64,000 nucleotides of DNA from Dipylidium caninum (taxonomy: Eukaryota; Platyhelminthes; Cestoda; Cyclophyllidea; Dipylidiidae): positions 1 to 64,000 of the forward strand of contig QEYB01001132.1 of assembly GCA_017562135.1 (NCBI GenBank), read 5' to 3'. The notes beneath the pieces were generated by a model. That model had not been told where the DNA came from. It saw only the letters and a list, made by a program, of their open reading frames with translations, and did no database searches. Made by a program: the position numbers and the translations under genes. Positions 24,598 through 38,200 of this stretch are shown in pieces. Each line of letters opens with the position of its first letter. Position 1 is the stretch's first letter.

Positions 24598-27500
24598 CTA
24601 AAATCCAAACTTGAAGTCCACCCACACCAAGTAACGCTGCTTTATCTGGTCCGTCTTGTAGACAACGTACTCGTTGTAGAGAAGATCGCTCTTCACCTCC
24701 GTCGAGGTCACCGGCTCACCGATGGGGTACACCACGCCACTGCCCGCCTCCTTGAAGTACGTCTCCGGGTTCGGTGCAGTCGCACCCACGCCTTTCAAGC
24801 AAGCGAAAAGACATATGCACTCACCACCTCCGCCAATCCCAACAACAACATTCACACACACACACGTCCACGTCCACGCGAACGCAAAAGCACGCGTTTC
24901 TCTCCCTGACAGCCAGCAGACAAAAGTGCAACAACACGTCCCATCTCACTTGAATGGAGGTGGTATCGAGGCCATGTCAAAAAACCATTTAAGGACTGCC
25001 GTTACAACTCCACCAACATCACAATCGACGAGCATCGAGGAGAAACTTCTTCCTCTGGCAGCACAACCTCACACTGCCTCCTATAACTCAACCCATCCAC
25101 ACTCATCCAGACACACCATGTTCACCCCACAACACTCAATAAGCCGCTCGCACCACACAACACCTCTGTCATCGGCCATGCTCACAACGCGCACACAGGT
25201 CAGCGACGAAAAGCCACGCCACTCGCAAACTCCACCAGCATAACATCGCCTCTCACCGCAAATAAAGACTCGTCACTCACCTTTACGACTGTCAAACTGC
25301 TTCCTCAGTCGGGCACCAATTGGCGGCGAAGCAGTCCTCCGTCCTACCCAGGGCCACCTCGCATAGCAACAGGCAACCCTGAGACGCCTTCGTCGAGGCG
25401 TAACAGTAGTTTGCCGACTTGCTCGCCATATCCGAGAAGTAGACGCCCTTCCCAAACATGTACCCCGTTGAAGGCGCCTCCGGAGGGGCGATCCGCAGAC
25501 CCTGCGATCTACCACCAAAAACGAACAACATTTCCCTCACTTTACCCACCCCCAACCGTGCACACCAAACACATCAAGGAGGGTACGCGACGCGTGCACA
25601 CGTACAGAAATGCCTGCCCAATTGGTGCGACGAGATCCGTGCCACAGCATCATCCGGTTCTCCAGCCTCTTGAAAACGCTCTGCCTCGCCCTCTCTCACA
25701 ACCGAGAACACGTCCACCACCTCCAGACTGTAAAGTCTTGTGCGTCGGTGCGTGCGTCACCCGCACAAACTCAACTATCCGCCTGAACTCCTCCGAGTCG
25801 CGATCAAGTGCCTGTAAACACATCCACAATACAGACACTAGCTCGCTCGCTTACCCATACACACACCACTCACCTCCACCCAGTTATCCCACCCCCCTTC
25901 AGCAGAAATACAAACAAACGCACACACTCACCTCGATCTGGCTCCTCAGCTTCGCGTACTGCTCGTCGAGCGGGTTCACCTCACACTCCCCTCCCCTCAT
26001 CAGCGAATACGCCACCTTCAACTCCAACAGATCTTCCAACATCCGACACTTCGCCTTTATCGCCTCCAAACTGTCCAAGATCGGCGGTGTCCTCAACCCA
26101 AAGTCGTGCGGAATCAGCGTATAGAAGCGCGACGTGCTTCCCATCACAACATTCATCTCTGCTCCCGTCAATGGTTTTCTTCGACTCCACCACCTTGCTC
26201 AAGTCATTCAGAACGCCATATGCCTCCTCAATCTGCGTCCGCGATATCTTCCCCAGTGGCATCTTCCCCACGTCTATCTGAAAAAAAAAAACACCGCCAA
26301 ATCAACCTTCCTCTTCCTCCTTACAACGCCACAACGCTTCGTCCTCCTCACCTCGCCTCACCTCACACTCACCTCACACTCATCTCACCACCTCACACTC
26401 ATCTCATCTCACCTCACACTCATCTCATCTCATCTCACCTCACACTCATCTCATCTCGCCTCACACTCATCTCACCTCACACTCATCTCATCTCACCTCA
26501 CACTCATCTCATCTCACCTCACACTCATCTCATCTTCATCTCACCTCACACTCATCTCATCTCGCCTCACACTCATCTCATCACACTCATCTCATCTCAT
26601 CTCATCTCATCTCATTGCACACCAGTCGCCCTCGCTCTTACAAGCACTTCCCACACGTGCATTCTCAACACCCACCTCGAATTCCAACAGAGCGTTCTTC
26701 ATTTGAGGTCAGATCGAAGAGGAAGTGCATCAGCGCCTGCACCCGATTCTCCAACTTCGACGCCACCTGATGCTGCAGCTCCGTCCTCTCTCCACTCTCG
26801 TCCACCTACAACACAAATTCGCCCAATGACAGAAACACCGCCAGCCGAGTGAGTACACGAGCAAGCATCACTGTCGCCTATTCACACAAAGACCGTTGGA
26901 TCACGGCATCTACGCCACGCCATCCTATGCACCTCTAGTGCCAGAACGACATCAAGTGAGCAGTAGCCAAACCCTCCTCACCCGCTCTCCATTTAAACCA
27001 CCGCCAAATCCACAATACCCGAGTCACCACCACATTCCACCTCACAACTCACTGGCCCCCAACACCACATCTGTAGCATTAATCACCACCCCTCCCCATC
27101 TTTACCAACCACCACGTCGACCAACAACTCTCCTCCAAACTTCCACATGCAATACCACAGCTTCGCGTACCTTCGGTTCAAATTGCTCCAGGTCAAGTGG
27201 GTAAAAGCGACCCGGCCCTTTCTTGAAATCAACGCGTTCCGTACCCCACGCGTTGCCCGTCTTCTCCATAAACAAATTCTCAAAGTGCTGCGTCGCCGCG
27301 TCAATGCTCACGAACCGCTCCACCTTCGAGCCTCCGATATCCGTCCCAATGCGACCCCAGCCACGAAACACCCAGTGTCGACGTGGCTCACCGTCTGACC
27401 GCAGCACCTGCAGTCTAACACACATTTGGCAAACCATCATCACCATCAAAACACCACTCAAACCCAACTTCACTTTCCTCTCCAACACCACAGCAAACAC

Positions 27501-30500
27501 TCCGTCACGCACCTCGTCTCTTCCACTTCACCTTCCACTAGCACCATCGTCCAACCAACTCACCTCCACGCGCTCAACCACTTTCCTTCTACTCACATAC
27601 ACACACACACACACGCACGCACACGCACATGAACAACAGGATCCACACCTCCCACAAGGAAAGAAATGTGGGCACAACATGCATTAGGAAACAGAAAAAA
27701 ACGACTCACTTGTAGTACGAATTGCAGCCGCGAACCAAGTCAACCATGCCCAGCACGGCCGAGAAGTGGACGACCATGGCAATCACGCGCCACACTGGCG
27801 CAATCCTCCAAGCCTGAGGCAGGGTCCACCACTGCACCGCCTTTCACGCGCAAACGCTGCAGCGCGCACCTTCACCCCCGCCCTCCGCCGTCGTCTCATC
27901 ATCCCTCCCACCTCTTCGTCCCGCCGCCTTCCTTGGCTCCGCTGCCAACATTTCATCAAATCACTGACACCTCACTCTACCTTGACACCATTCAATCCAC
28001 TGCTACCAACAAGCAATAAGCCTCCACGTCCGACCAACTCAAAAAAACCAGCCCACACACCTCACCTCTCCCCCCCCCCAATGTTGGATGTGGTTCAAAT
28101 GAAAAAAAAAAAACAACGTTAACAACTGAGTCATGCACTACACGACCATCACCTTCAACAATCCCCACTAAGGGCACACAAGACGGCCTCCATCCCCTCA
28201 TACACTCTCCTCTCTACCCATGCTGCCCATGCTCAGCCACCATCTCTTTCCCACAGCATCAATACGTCTTACAATTCGCCACCAATCAATCAATGCCTAC
28301 TTCCCTTCTCCTTACCTCTGGTCCTCTCCATCTCCCTCTACGTCTCCCTCCCCCTCTCCACCTCGCCTCATCCACATCGCGTCCAACCACCTCCTCCTAC
28401 TCTCGCAACACGCTCAACCTTCACCCCTAGCCGCACACCGAATAACTACGCTCATGCAGCCAGTCAAAAGCCTGCGAGCATACACAACAACACTGACACT
28501 TACACTTCGACGCCTAAAAAGAAACAACAATAACAAAATGAAGGATTACAGCAACCCACCCAACTTCTCCCCGAGGCCCGCATGGCTCCACAGGACACAG
28601 AAGAAGCACCAACGCGGAAGAACACAACACTCACCATGCTCGACTCTAACGACTTCCACACGTCAGCCAGTGCATCCTCAGACACCATCCGTTCTACTTC
28701 CGCCGCACTAGACGCCTTCGCCAACGACTCTCCCACAATCAGGCTCCAACTCACAGGACGCATTCCACCGCTCCTCGCACGCTTCGCCAACTTGCTCTCC
28801 GTCTCCTCACACCGACACTGCGTCACGAAGATACCTCCACTTGCCACCTAAACGGAAAGGATCACCAACTACAACTAAATGCCACTCCTCACTCCCTACC
28901 CACCATTAACGTCTCATCTTTCCCGCTCTCTCCCCTCTACATCCTTTCTACATCCCACACCTTCCGCTTCACAATTCCTTCAACCACACGTCAGCCATAA
29001 CCGCGTCACCTTGCAGCAAGCGCCATCACCCACCCACCAGCAACCTCCCGATCCGGCCCAGCCCACCTCCACCGCATCAGTCAAGTCCAGCTTCTCCATC
29101 AAACCTTTCCAATGAAGCACAGTAAGCCACACCAAATGTCTAGCACACTTAACACACTATTGCCTTACCGCTGTCCAGCATTCAATAGAGTAGACATGGT
29201 CAAACAACTGCCAAGCCTCGTTCTCCACTCCCCTCCATTGCCACACCAACACCGCATCACACGACATCAATAAAAAAATATCCCACACGGAAACTCACAT
29301 ACAAGTCACGCACCCATCATACTCACAAAAACATCTTATCACGCGGTCCACTAACCCCTTGCCGTTAGGTCCCCTCACTTCTCCATACTCCCAGCAGCAA
29401 CCGGGGCAAAATGACCGATATTACGAGGCGGAAAGAATGCCTCCAGCCTCGCCTCCATACCGTACTCCACTTGCCCTATTTCAGGCACCCTCATCCACAG
29501 CCCCACGTCCGTTGCCCCCGTCAACAGGCAATCTCACCCAACTCCTACCTATCCAACACTCCACCAACTGTTTCCCACCATCACCAATAAGCACTCACAG
29601 TCGACAACAGCGAGCCACCCAGAGACCGGATTTTTACCGCCGCCTCGCGCTGCGTCCACTCCCTCCGCTAACGCTCCCGTGTCCAACAAGAACTGCAGCC
29701 CTGCCAGCGGCGTCTTCCTCCTAAACCTCGTCATCACCGACGAACCCACTCTCGACGACGACTCCGCAAACAACCGAACACGCGGCTTCCACTTGTACGC
29801 CCTCCTGAAAGGCACATTCGGATTCATCATCTCTACCTCGTCTCTCCCACCCACGCCAAAACATCACACGATCTCAGACCAAATCTCACATCTCAACACC
29901 ACAAACCACCCTCACCAACGGTAGTACTCTCATGCCCTCGCATTCTCACGCTGACCACTACCAAAACACTGCCAAACACAGCACCCCACCTTGCGCCCAA
30001 ACACCGATTCGCCTCACAACACACACACACACACACCAATTCAATTCAGGCCAATCCTTCGTACTGCATTCTACCTCAGGCAATGCGCGTCCTTCCACAC
30101 TAATGCCACCATCCCACCAAGCCGCCATTAATACAATTCAAAGACAACCGCACAGGAAGGGAACATCGTGGTACTCCTCCGGTACACTGAACTCTCCCCG
30201 ATTCAGCTTGCTCGCCTCATCTCCCGACGCCGAGAATAGACACGGCGACCATTGGTCCATAGCAGAGCAACACCGATAACCCCCGTCCACGCAAGTCAGT
30301 AGCGCGTTATTCAGCGGGCAACGGGGCAACGTGCCAAATACCATCCCATCCGCCACAGCATCCAGCAGGGCGGCACGACCCCTCGGCACGTGCTGATCAT
30401 TGAACTCTAACAAGCCTGCCAGTGCATTCGTCGACACCTCCGCATCCAACTGATCACGAACTCGCCACAGCTCCTCGCTCTGCTCCTGCAAGGCACCACC

Positions 30501-31420
30501 AACGACAACAACATCAACAATTATCAACCACACTCTCTCGTCCTCCACCTCCTCACCTCTCCACCATCAACTATCCAGCCTCCACGCAACCACACATCAC
30601 CTACCGCGACAGCATCACATCACTCACCTTCAAGGCATCCCCCGAACTCGTCTTCCTCCTTTTCGACGGAGCACTGTTCTCTTCGATCTCACCGCCTTTT
30701 CGACTCCTCTCCACTTCTTCTCCTCGACGACCTGCCGTCGAACACAACAACCTCACATCAGCCCACCACCAACTGCCCCTTCCGGCCAACTTCACTCCCA
30801 CCTACCCACACTCGACTTACGGCTTCAGGTTGGACACCGCATCCAACAAATCATACTTCTCCTGCGCCTTCAGCTTCCCGAAACCACTCATTCTACAATA
30901 ATCCGCAGGTCTAATTCGAGGCAACAACTACTTGGTCACATCCGCCACTGGGTACTTCCTCACGAAACACTTCACATGATAACACCTCCCCAGTTCGCCC
31001 GATTTTCCATCCACGAAGAAAGGATCCTACCAACCAAGTTACCGATGAGCCTCCTCCTCCTCCTCCGCCTCCTACCTTCAGCCTCTTCGAGCAACTCGAA
31101 CACTTCTCCGCCTCACCCGATCCAGCCTTAATGCAAAAGTTCGACTGCTGGAACCTCTCACTGCTTATCTCACACCGAATCTTCTCCTGGTCCTCGAATT
31201 TCAATCCCTCAAAGTTCCTTATGTCGCTCGTCTGGAGGACCCTCGGCTTCTTGAAGAAACAACTGTAGTGGTACCACAGAGTCATTTTCCCGTCAAAAAT
31301 ATGCGACTGCACAAGGGCACCCATTCTCAACGAGCCCAGCGCGATCGTGCTCTTGCACAATCTACAACTCGATCGATTACTCTTCGCATATTCCGCTTGG
31401 CATTTATAATCCGTTTCCAT
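24598..31420 (-). CDS. Poly(ADP-ribose) polymerase 1, copy A (frame-broken)
   Basis: Mirror copy of the PARP1 gene at 40989-47438, with the same exon order; ATG at 31420, stop at 24598. PARP1 binds DNA breaks and uses NAD+ to build ADP-ribose chains on proteins in the nucleus. Visible parts are: zinc finger 1 with the first half of finger 2 (exon 31420-31076), the nuclear-localisation linker ([13 protein letters not shown]), the PADR1/third-zinc-finger region, BRCT, WGR, the helical regulatory domain and the ART domain ending with LLYNEYVVY. The linker, PADR1 and last exon are intact here. Single-base gains relative to copy B break the frame in the BRCT exon (near 29656), first WGR exon (27761-27772, plus two bases at 27861-27868), regulatory exon (26173), and the ART exons (25733, 25674, 25316). 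As written it cannot encode a full protein; these may be assembly errors. Confidence 0.9.
26345..26617. repeat. CTCAT/CTCAC minisatellite in a PARP1 intron
   Basis: About 270 bases of alternating CTCAT and CTCAC pentamers in the intron between the two regulatory-domain exons of copy A. The matching intron of copy B (around 45690-45725) keeps only about 40 bases of related sequence, so this expansion is specific to the left arm or contracted on the right. Confidence 0.9.
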
Positions 31421-31703
31421 CACCAATACAGCTCCCCGCAATCACCAAACGCAAACACCACCTTTGGTCTGCCGCCAACAGTTTTCGAATTCATTGGTTC
31501 GTTTTCGTGAGACCCAAGGACGTTATTTCTCACCTCTGCATCTACCCACACTTCGCCTCGTGTTCGCATTTACATCACCAGAGTAGAGAAAAAAATCTTC
31601 ATTTAACCTAGTGCTTTAATTTTATAACGATTTCTAGCAGTTTTATGCCGCCGTTTGGAAAATTGTTTATATACAAGCATAATTAGCCGTCCCATGCCTC
31701 GTT

Positions 31704-31725
31704 TCATCCGACCGAGAGTTACTTT
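31704..31725 (-). repeat. AAGTAACTCTC motif at the inner edge of the left arm
   Basis: Reverse-strand copy of AAGTAACTCTC, GGTC, then GGATGA. It is the last well-conserved block before arm homology disappears. Confidence 0.65.
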
Positions 31726-31736
31726 ACAGTGGCATC

Positions 31737-32237
31737 ATTTTGTAACGTATGTGAGAGGAACTGGTGCAAAATAATAATTATGTGGCAATTTCCTGTGAAA
31801 ATGGAAACTTAGGTGTTATGGAATAGATTGGCTCTACCTCCTGAAATTTTTTTACTTTCCCATCGTCATAATTTCCACATGAAACGTCCTCACATCTGCG
31901 CTAGTAACGCCTAAAAATTTGCGTACCTTTGATTCTCTAACGGCTTCTCTGACGTTATATTCGATATATAGGCCGAAAAACGAGGATGAACTTGCCCTAC
32001 AAGTCGATATTCGCTTACTCTGGGGCTCAAGCCTCGCCTTAAGTAATTTCTGGTCGCTCTTATTCGTGATACTGATCATTAATAGGGGTACTATTTCTCT
32101 TATGGTTAAATGCCTTTGGAATCGTTACTCATTCGAAATATAGATCTACATTAATTTTCGTTACTGTTTTAATTTCCCTGTCCCCAGAGTTCCTTTCTTC
32201 GTTTACTTTATAGGGACTTTATTTCTTCGCCAGCGGT
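31737..32237. other. Spacer start, downstream of the DCST-like gene
   Basis: A/T-rich single-copy sequence between the left arm edge and the stop codon of the minus-strand spacer gene. It presumably holds that gene's 3' UTR and part of the PARP1 copy A promoter. No specific element was identified. Confidence 0.5.
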
Positions 32238-35200
32238 TCACTTTCGCCTTTCAAATTCGAGATTTTTTTTACACTCGAAACGATCTTTATCCTCAACATA
32301 TATGTCCATCCTGAAATTTTTTACTTCGTTATCAGCTTTGTCAAACCGCGGAGAACTCACACGATTCAACGACTCGCCAGTTTCAAAGTTGCCACTCACA
32401 ATGGACTCGTCCATTCCATCGAGAAAGAACGCACCTGGGCCGGCGTTCATGAGGACAGAGTCCCTATTCGTTAAAGTAAGAGTATTTTCTTCGGCAGAAA
32501 AATATGGACGTGATGCGTCGGTTTGACTAATTTCCTCGAACCCCGCCGTTTTGAAAGTTGTCGTATTTTCGTCGTTGATAGGACATTTTTCATCAGATGC
32601 GTTTTGTTTGAGGTGAGGTCTCGGTCGAAACCTCGGGAGATTTTCTCTCTCTACTTGGTGGAATACTGGACACAATGCAGATTCCCCTTCCTTCGTACCG
32701 AATAGTGTCTCCCCTGTCTCCAAAGCTTTCACTTTGCTTGAAGACGGGATGCTAACGTTCGGATTGGAATCTTCCTCTAGTTCATGAATGGCTATTGTAG
32801 AGAGGCTTAAATTGCCCCCCACAGTAACGGAGTCTTCAATGTTTTTGAGTTCTGATTTCGTCACTTCGGTCGAGGTTATTTGCAACCTCTCATCGACATT
32901 ATTGAATGTGTCACTGACTGAAAGAGTTCCAGTCCGATTTATTCCAGAACCACTTGTTGAAATATTCGTATCGGATGAGATTATCGGATGTTCTTGGACT
33001 CTCTGTATAATTTGCGTCACTACTCTTTTGTCTATTCTTGTTGATTCTAACATCGAAGCCATTTCATTTACCTCGTTTTCCTTATCCTTTTCTAAATATT
33101 TTGTCGTCCTCGAAGTCTGGATAGCTTCAGCTACTGGTATGGGTCTTGGCGACACACTCACAGGGGGAGGCTTGTCAGGATAATTCATCTTCATTTTCGA
33201 GCTCCTCCCTCTGGGATTTCTTTTACCTTCACTTATTAAATGCTTGGCACTTTGAGCTGTGTACTTCGAAGTACCTTGACGTGTTTCTGGAAACGGGTGA
33301 AGTTTATCCTCGCTTTCGTCCCCATCGCGAGAAATGATTATTTTAGAATCCTTCTTCATTTCAAAGCTAACATTTGTTGGGTTGAAATTTTCTTGCTTTC
33401 TAATCATACTCACCGACGTAGCTATTTCCGAAGGTACCACCAGTGCTTTCTTTTCCTTATCTTCTAAAGACTTCAATGTGCCTTTCAGCATGTCTTTTGA
33501 GATGTAGGGCGTAGTGTTGTTAGCTCCATCCGTCCATCTGTGAGGTTGACCTTCCTTTGGACTGCACGAAAAGTGTTCTCCAGAGAAAATAGATATCGGA
33601 GTAAGAGATCCAGAATTGGTTTGAAGCAATGTTGTAGATTTTTTAAGATACTTTTCCGTGGTTGTAGACCGTTGGGGTTCTGTGATTATTCGAGCCAATG
33701 GTACTGAGTCGAGGGCGTTAAGTTTATCACTTCTTGAGGAGCTCATGCCGGTGACAATTGGTCTTAATCTATTCTTTTCCCGTCCTTCGGGCTCTGAGAG
33801 GTTTTTTGGAAAAGGTGAGACTCTTCCTTCAAAATTTTCCTGTTCATCAATCGACGGAGCCGGGGACTCCGCTTGTTTATAGCCTTTCTTCTTTGCAATT
33901 TGAGAATTTATCAGTGGTCTCTTGCAGTCTCCAACAAAGCACGAATTGGAACCTAACTTTCCATTCAGTTTGCTCCTCTTTCCTGTAACTTTACGACGGC
34001 CTGTAAGACATGATTGAAACGTGACGCTACCGTTACTCTTTGCTTTAGACGTGATGCCATAAGACCTGGCTTCACTTCTAGCCTTCTCATTTGGTGTTAG
34101 GTGTGCCTTAGAAAGGCTCATCGTGGAGAAGTCGGAGATTGTTTTCGTGGTATTTTGTGACATTTGCGAATTCGATTTGGTACTTTTGGAATCGGACGTT
34201 GATTGTTCTTTGCCCTGCAACGAGTGAGGCGACCTTGCCTCACTAATAGGGTTCAGCCTTGCCCTGGCGGAGAGGTTGGAGGTAGACTTCATGGCACCTT
34301 GCGACAGCTGCAGTGTCGCTTTGGCGTTTTGGTTAGAAAACAATCTGATTTTTGTGTGTTTCGATGACTTTGTCACGTTGTCCCGTCCAAGGCATTCAAA
34401 GGAACCGATAGGCTCACGTGAGGATCCACCTTGGTGGCTCGAGTCAATATTTCTGCGGTATTTAGTCTTTTGAATCCCCCTTTTTTTACCCTCAGTGAAG
34501 GTCAATTGGAATAAATATTGCATGTTTGGAAATTCTTCTGCTACTTTCTTATATGAGTCTACTTTTACTACGTCCGATTGGCCAACAGTATTGTTCCCGT
34601 TCACCTCAACTCTCATTTTTAGGCGAGATTGGCGTTTTCTCTTTTTGGAGAGAGGAAATTTGGATGTTGCGCCCATGCTCCTCCTACCTAAGTGATCATC
34701 AGATTCACAAAATGGGAAAAATCAGGTTTTATACGTCTAATTTTCTGCAAAATTTCCCGTTAACTATTGAATTCCTCTTGTGCATACGTGAACTTAACTC
34801 ACCATGAGTAAGTAATTCATCACCATCAAGAGATTTCATGGATTTCAGGTGGTCACCATCGCTATCATCTCCTCGCACTAGCAGTTCAAGATTGGTGTCT
34901 GGTGATCTTAGCCCAGACAATGTATGAGGATCATGTAGATCAATTCCATCGAAACCTAACGATGGGTTAGAAGACTGCATTATCGAATAAGAGTTTGACA
35001 AATTGGGCGTCGGTTTTTCGCGATTTTCTACTGTTCCGGTCATTTTAGAAGTCAAAGATAAATGTAGAGAAGTCGAACATTGCGAAATTGAGGAAGAAGT
35101 AATCATTTCTGAATCCGAAATTGACTTTTTATCTACATAATCAACATTTTCAAAGCGCGATGATTGCATATTTGCCTCTTCTGTTCTCAACGTCCGATCT

Positions 35201-38200
35201 TTCGCTTCCAAAGTAATGGAATCATCCAAAGAACTAAGGCAGTCTATTCCAAATAATTCGACTCGCTCATAATCCTTATCCGTGTAAATTGCCAATGAAT
35301 TCTCTGGATTAACGTTCCATGATAGTAGAGATCTCGGAGACGATAGGAAATTCGATAGATCATTAGGAGGAGGACAGAAGCTGGGAGCTGAGTTAAATAA
35401 AGCGCTAGATGACTGTTCGTTTGGACTCATTGAAGATAAAGTCGAAATTTTATTAGAGCTAATTTCATCTACCGTCGGAGAAAATGAACAAAGGGATTTG
35501 TCGCCATCCATGTTTAGTCTGAATGGTCCACTGTTTCCTAAATCATCTCGCCACTCCAAGAAGGAACGGCTGTCGGGGCCCGACAGCCGACCGAAAGATG
35601 TCTGCATGCATCTATCTCTAACTTCGACCACGACTTCCCGGTCAAAATCTGGGTTTTTTTCATTCCTAATTACCTCCCATTTAGTTCGCTTCTTTTGCCT
35701 CCGTTGCCATGTCGCAGAAGGCCTTTTTTGATTTGCTTGGGGAGTGGGAGTAGACGACTGCGCCACCATGATATCTCTTTCTACGTGATCGACTTTTCGT
35801 TCTTTAACTAATGCCCTCATCTCCTCCACAAAACCTCTGCTTTTAACCATAGAAGGCTTCTTCTTTACTTTGAAACCCGCAGGTGGAAGTGTCTCTTCGA
35901 CACAGAGAGTGTTAATGGGAACCAGAAACTCCTCGTGTTTCCGCCGGGTAAAGTATTTCGCGTAGAAGTAATCGTACTCCTCGTCAGAACTCCATTTTTC
36001 AAAATCCACTTCGACTGCAAGAGTGTTTAATGGAACATTGCAGTACATGCAGACACCCCGCAGGTCTGTTTGACAAACTTTGCAGTAGTATACACCGCAG
36101 TGGAGACACTGCGTAAAGTCCTGTTGAAATTTCACTTTCTTCTTTGGGTTACCAGCAGCGGCACAATTAGCACAGAAAACTCGCTTTATGCCCAACAATA
36201 AAAGGTATCGTGCCAAGACGGGATGCGTGAAGATAAAACGGTCAACTAACTTCAGACGGCTGTGTGAGAATTTGTCATCACGTGTTTTTAAATTTCCTTT
36301 GCGTAGTTTGTGAATTAGGCGGTGAAATAGTCCGCGGGTGTTTCGTATGTAGGTTCGGAGCCAGGCCGCTCTACGATTCGCTCCATCCGGATAGTACCAC
36401 GCCAAGATGAGGTGACGCAGCCGGAGAACGTAAATCTGCATATTAGAATGTGGAATAGTTTTCCAAATCTGCCCGCTTTCAGTAAAGAGTGAAGGGAACT
36501 TTTGCATATTATTTTTCGATAATTTTGAAAGCTAAGAGAAGTGCAAGCATGAGGTATTAGGTTGGAAACTATGAAACGGACGTTTTCTGTCTGTTTAGCA
36601 GCGACTGACAGAAGTACATTCCGTGGAATGCTTATTTTATTTTTCACCGAAAACAAATGTAATCAAAACGCGGTCATTTGGAGATGGGCCCACTAATGAA
36701 GTAAGTGCTAAGTATTTGGTGTCAAAAATTTCGTTTTGGGTATTTGAGTACCGTCAGTGAGCCCAGGTTGATAGTGAGGTGGAATGATGGATGCTTGGGA
36801 AATCCGATCCCCCCACTGAACCAATCGTGAACTCGTCATGCGTCTACGGCTGTGTACAGGAAATGATAAAGAACAACAATTGGACTCGTATATTCCGGCC
36901 GTACGAACCAGTAACGCTAGTGCAGATGATCAGCCGACCGCAAGACCAAGTGCGCATCTTCATTGGTTCCTTCGCAATACACAATTGCCGCCGTTTACAC
37001 ATCAAATTATCACTTTTGACGAAAAGTGGATCTTATAGTGGGGTGAAGGATGATCGCATAAAGCCTCAATTGCCGTTGACAAATTAATTTCTTTACAATT
37101 TGACATTTTACCACGTCCTCCACATTCATCCGATATTTCTCCGACCGATTACTACCTTTTCGAAATTATGAATTACTTTTAGGAGAAAGTAAAAAAAAAT
37201 TAAGTGAAAAAAAAGTCATATATGACTTGTCAAATCGTTGACATAAAGTGGTAGACGCTCGTTTACCAATTTCCAGTCTAACATTGTTACATCTTAGATC
37301 GTGGCCGTACTCCCTACGACTATTGCAGTTGGTTGTATTAGAAAACTGAATAGTTAACTTACTTGTACAACGACGCTGAGGAGGGTTAATGCCAAGGCAC
37401 AACCGATGAGAATTGTCCTCTCGTGGTCGGGCTCTGAGGGTCGTGGTCGACAAATGGAGGCATCTACACTGAATGCGACATCCCTTAGAGGATTCGCTAA
37501 CTCTAAAAAACTGCGTCCGATCTCTGACATAGACGAATTGCCCCGGATCTCCGGCACTGTTTGTTCGCTAGGACCGAGGCCGAAATCCGACATTTGATCG
37601 GACACGCCATCCTCAAGTGCCTATCGAAATAAAGGAAAAAGAGGAGAGGTCTGTCAAAGCCCTGTGGTATTTATAATAGGGTTTCCTATTCAGCATCTAA
37701 TTGTATTGTCACTGACGATGGGAATAGAGCAAGCTTAATAAAGAGTGGTTTTATAGAACCATCCGAACCTGTTGAACCTCTCCAAATCCCGCAGAGAATG
37801 CCGGTGCAGTTGTGAACACAACCTGGTACATGGCGTAGTCGGCCATAATTATAAAGATGAGAGCCATCATACCAGTGAGGAGGAAGACTAGGGACCCCGC
37901 AGCAGAGGCTCTCTCCGTCTTAGACCACCGCAATGCTTTAAGACTGACGTAATTTGTGCGTTCACTGAAAGATAGGGGGTAGGACAGCGGGCCGGCAGTG
38001 TTCAAGTGCCCTTCTCTCCTTCAGTATTTGTAAAAAAAGAAAGGATCTCAAATTTACAAGCCCTATTCAACGCAACAATAGGGCTTATCGGGAAAAATTT
38101 ATTTAGTTCAAAAGTTGCTCTCGAAAGAGAGAGTGGATCATGACATGAAGAGAAAGTGGATAATTGAATTTACCTGTTCAACGAATTGTGAAGTGATGTT

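Larger units (their letters stand above)
17548..31736 (+). repeat. Left arm of a giant inverted duplication
   Basis: About 14.2 kb that recurs as the reverse complement at 40669-54448. The outer end coincides with the tRNA 3' end at 17548. The inner end fades just past 31725, where the arms share CCGAGAGTTACTTT. Gene order inward is tRNA-Gly, small membrane-protein gene, PARP1. Identity is uneven: some stretches are perfect over 200 bases or more (20526-20759 against 51241-51474; 24009-24215 against 47820-48026), others carry frequent substitutions and indels. Diverged arms and an 8.9-kb spacer argue against a simple read-palindrome artefact. Confidence 0.95.

Noticed and set aside
23595..30901. 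Many Pro/Thr/Ser/His-rich plus-strand frames over PARP1 copy A
   Set aside because: Antisense shadows of PARP1 exons and of its G/T-rich introns.
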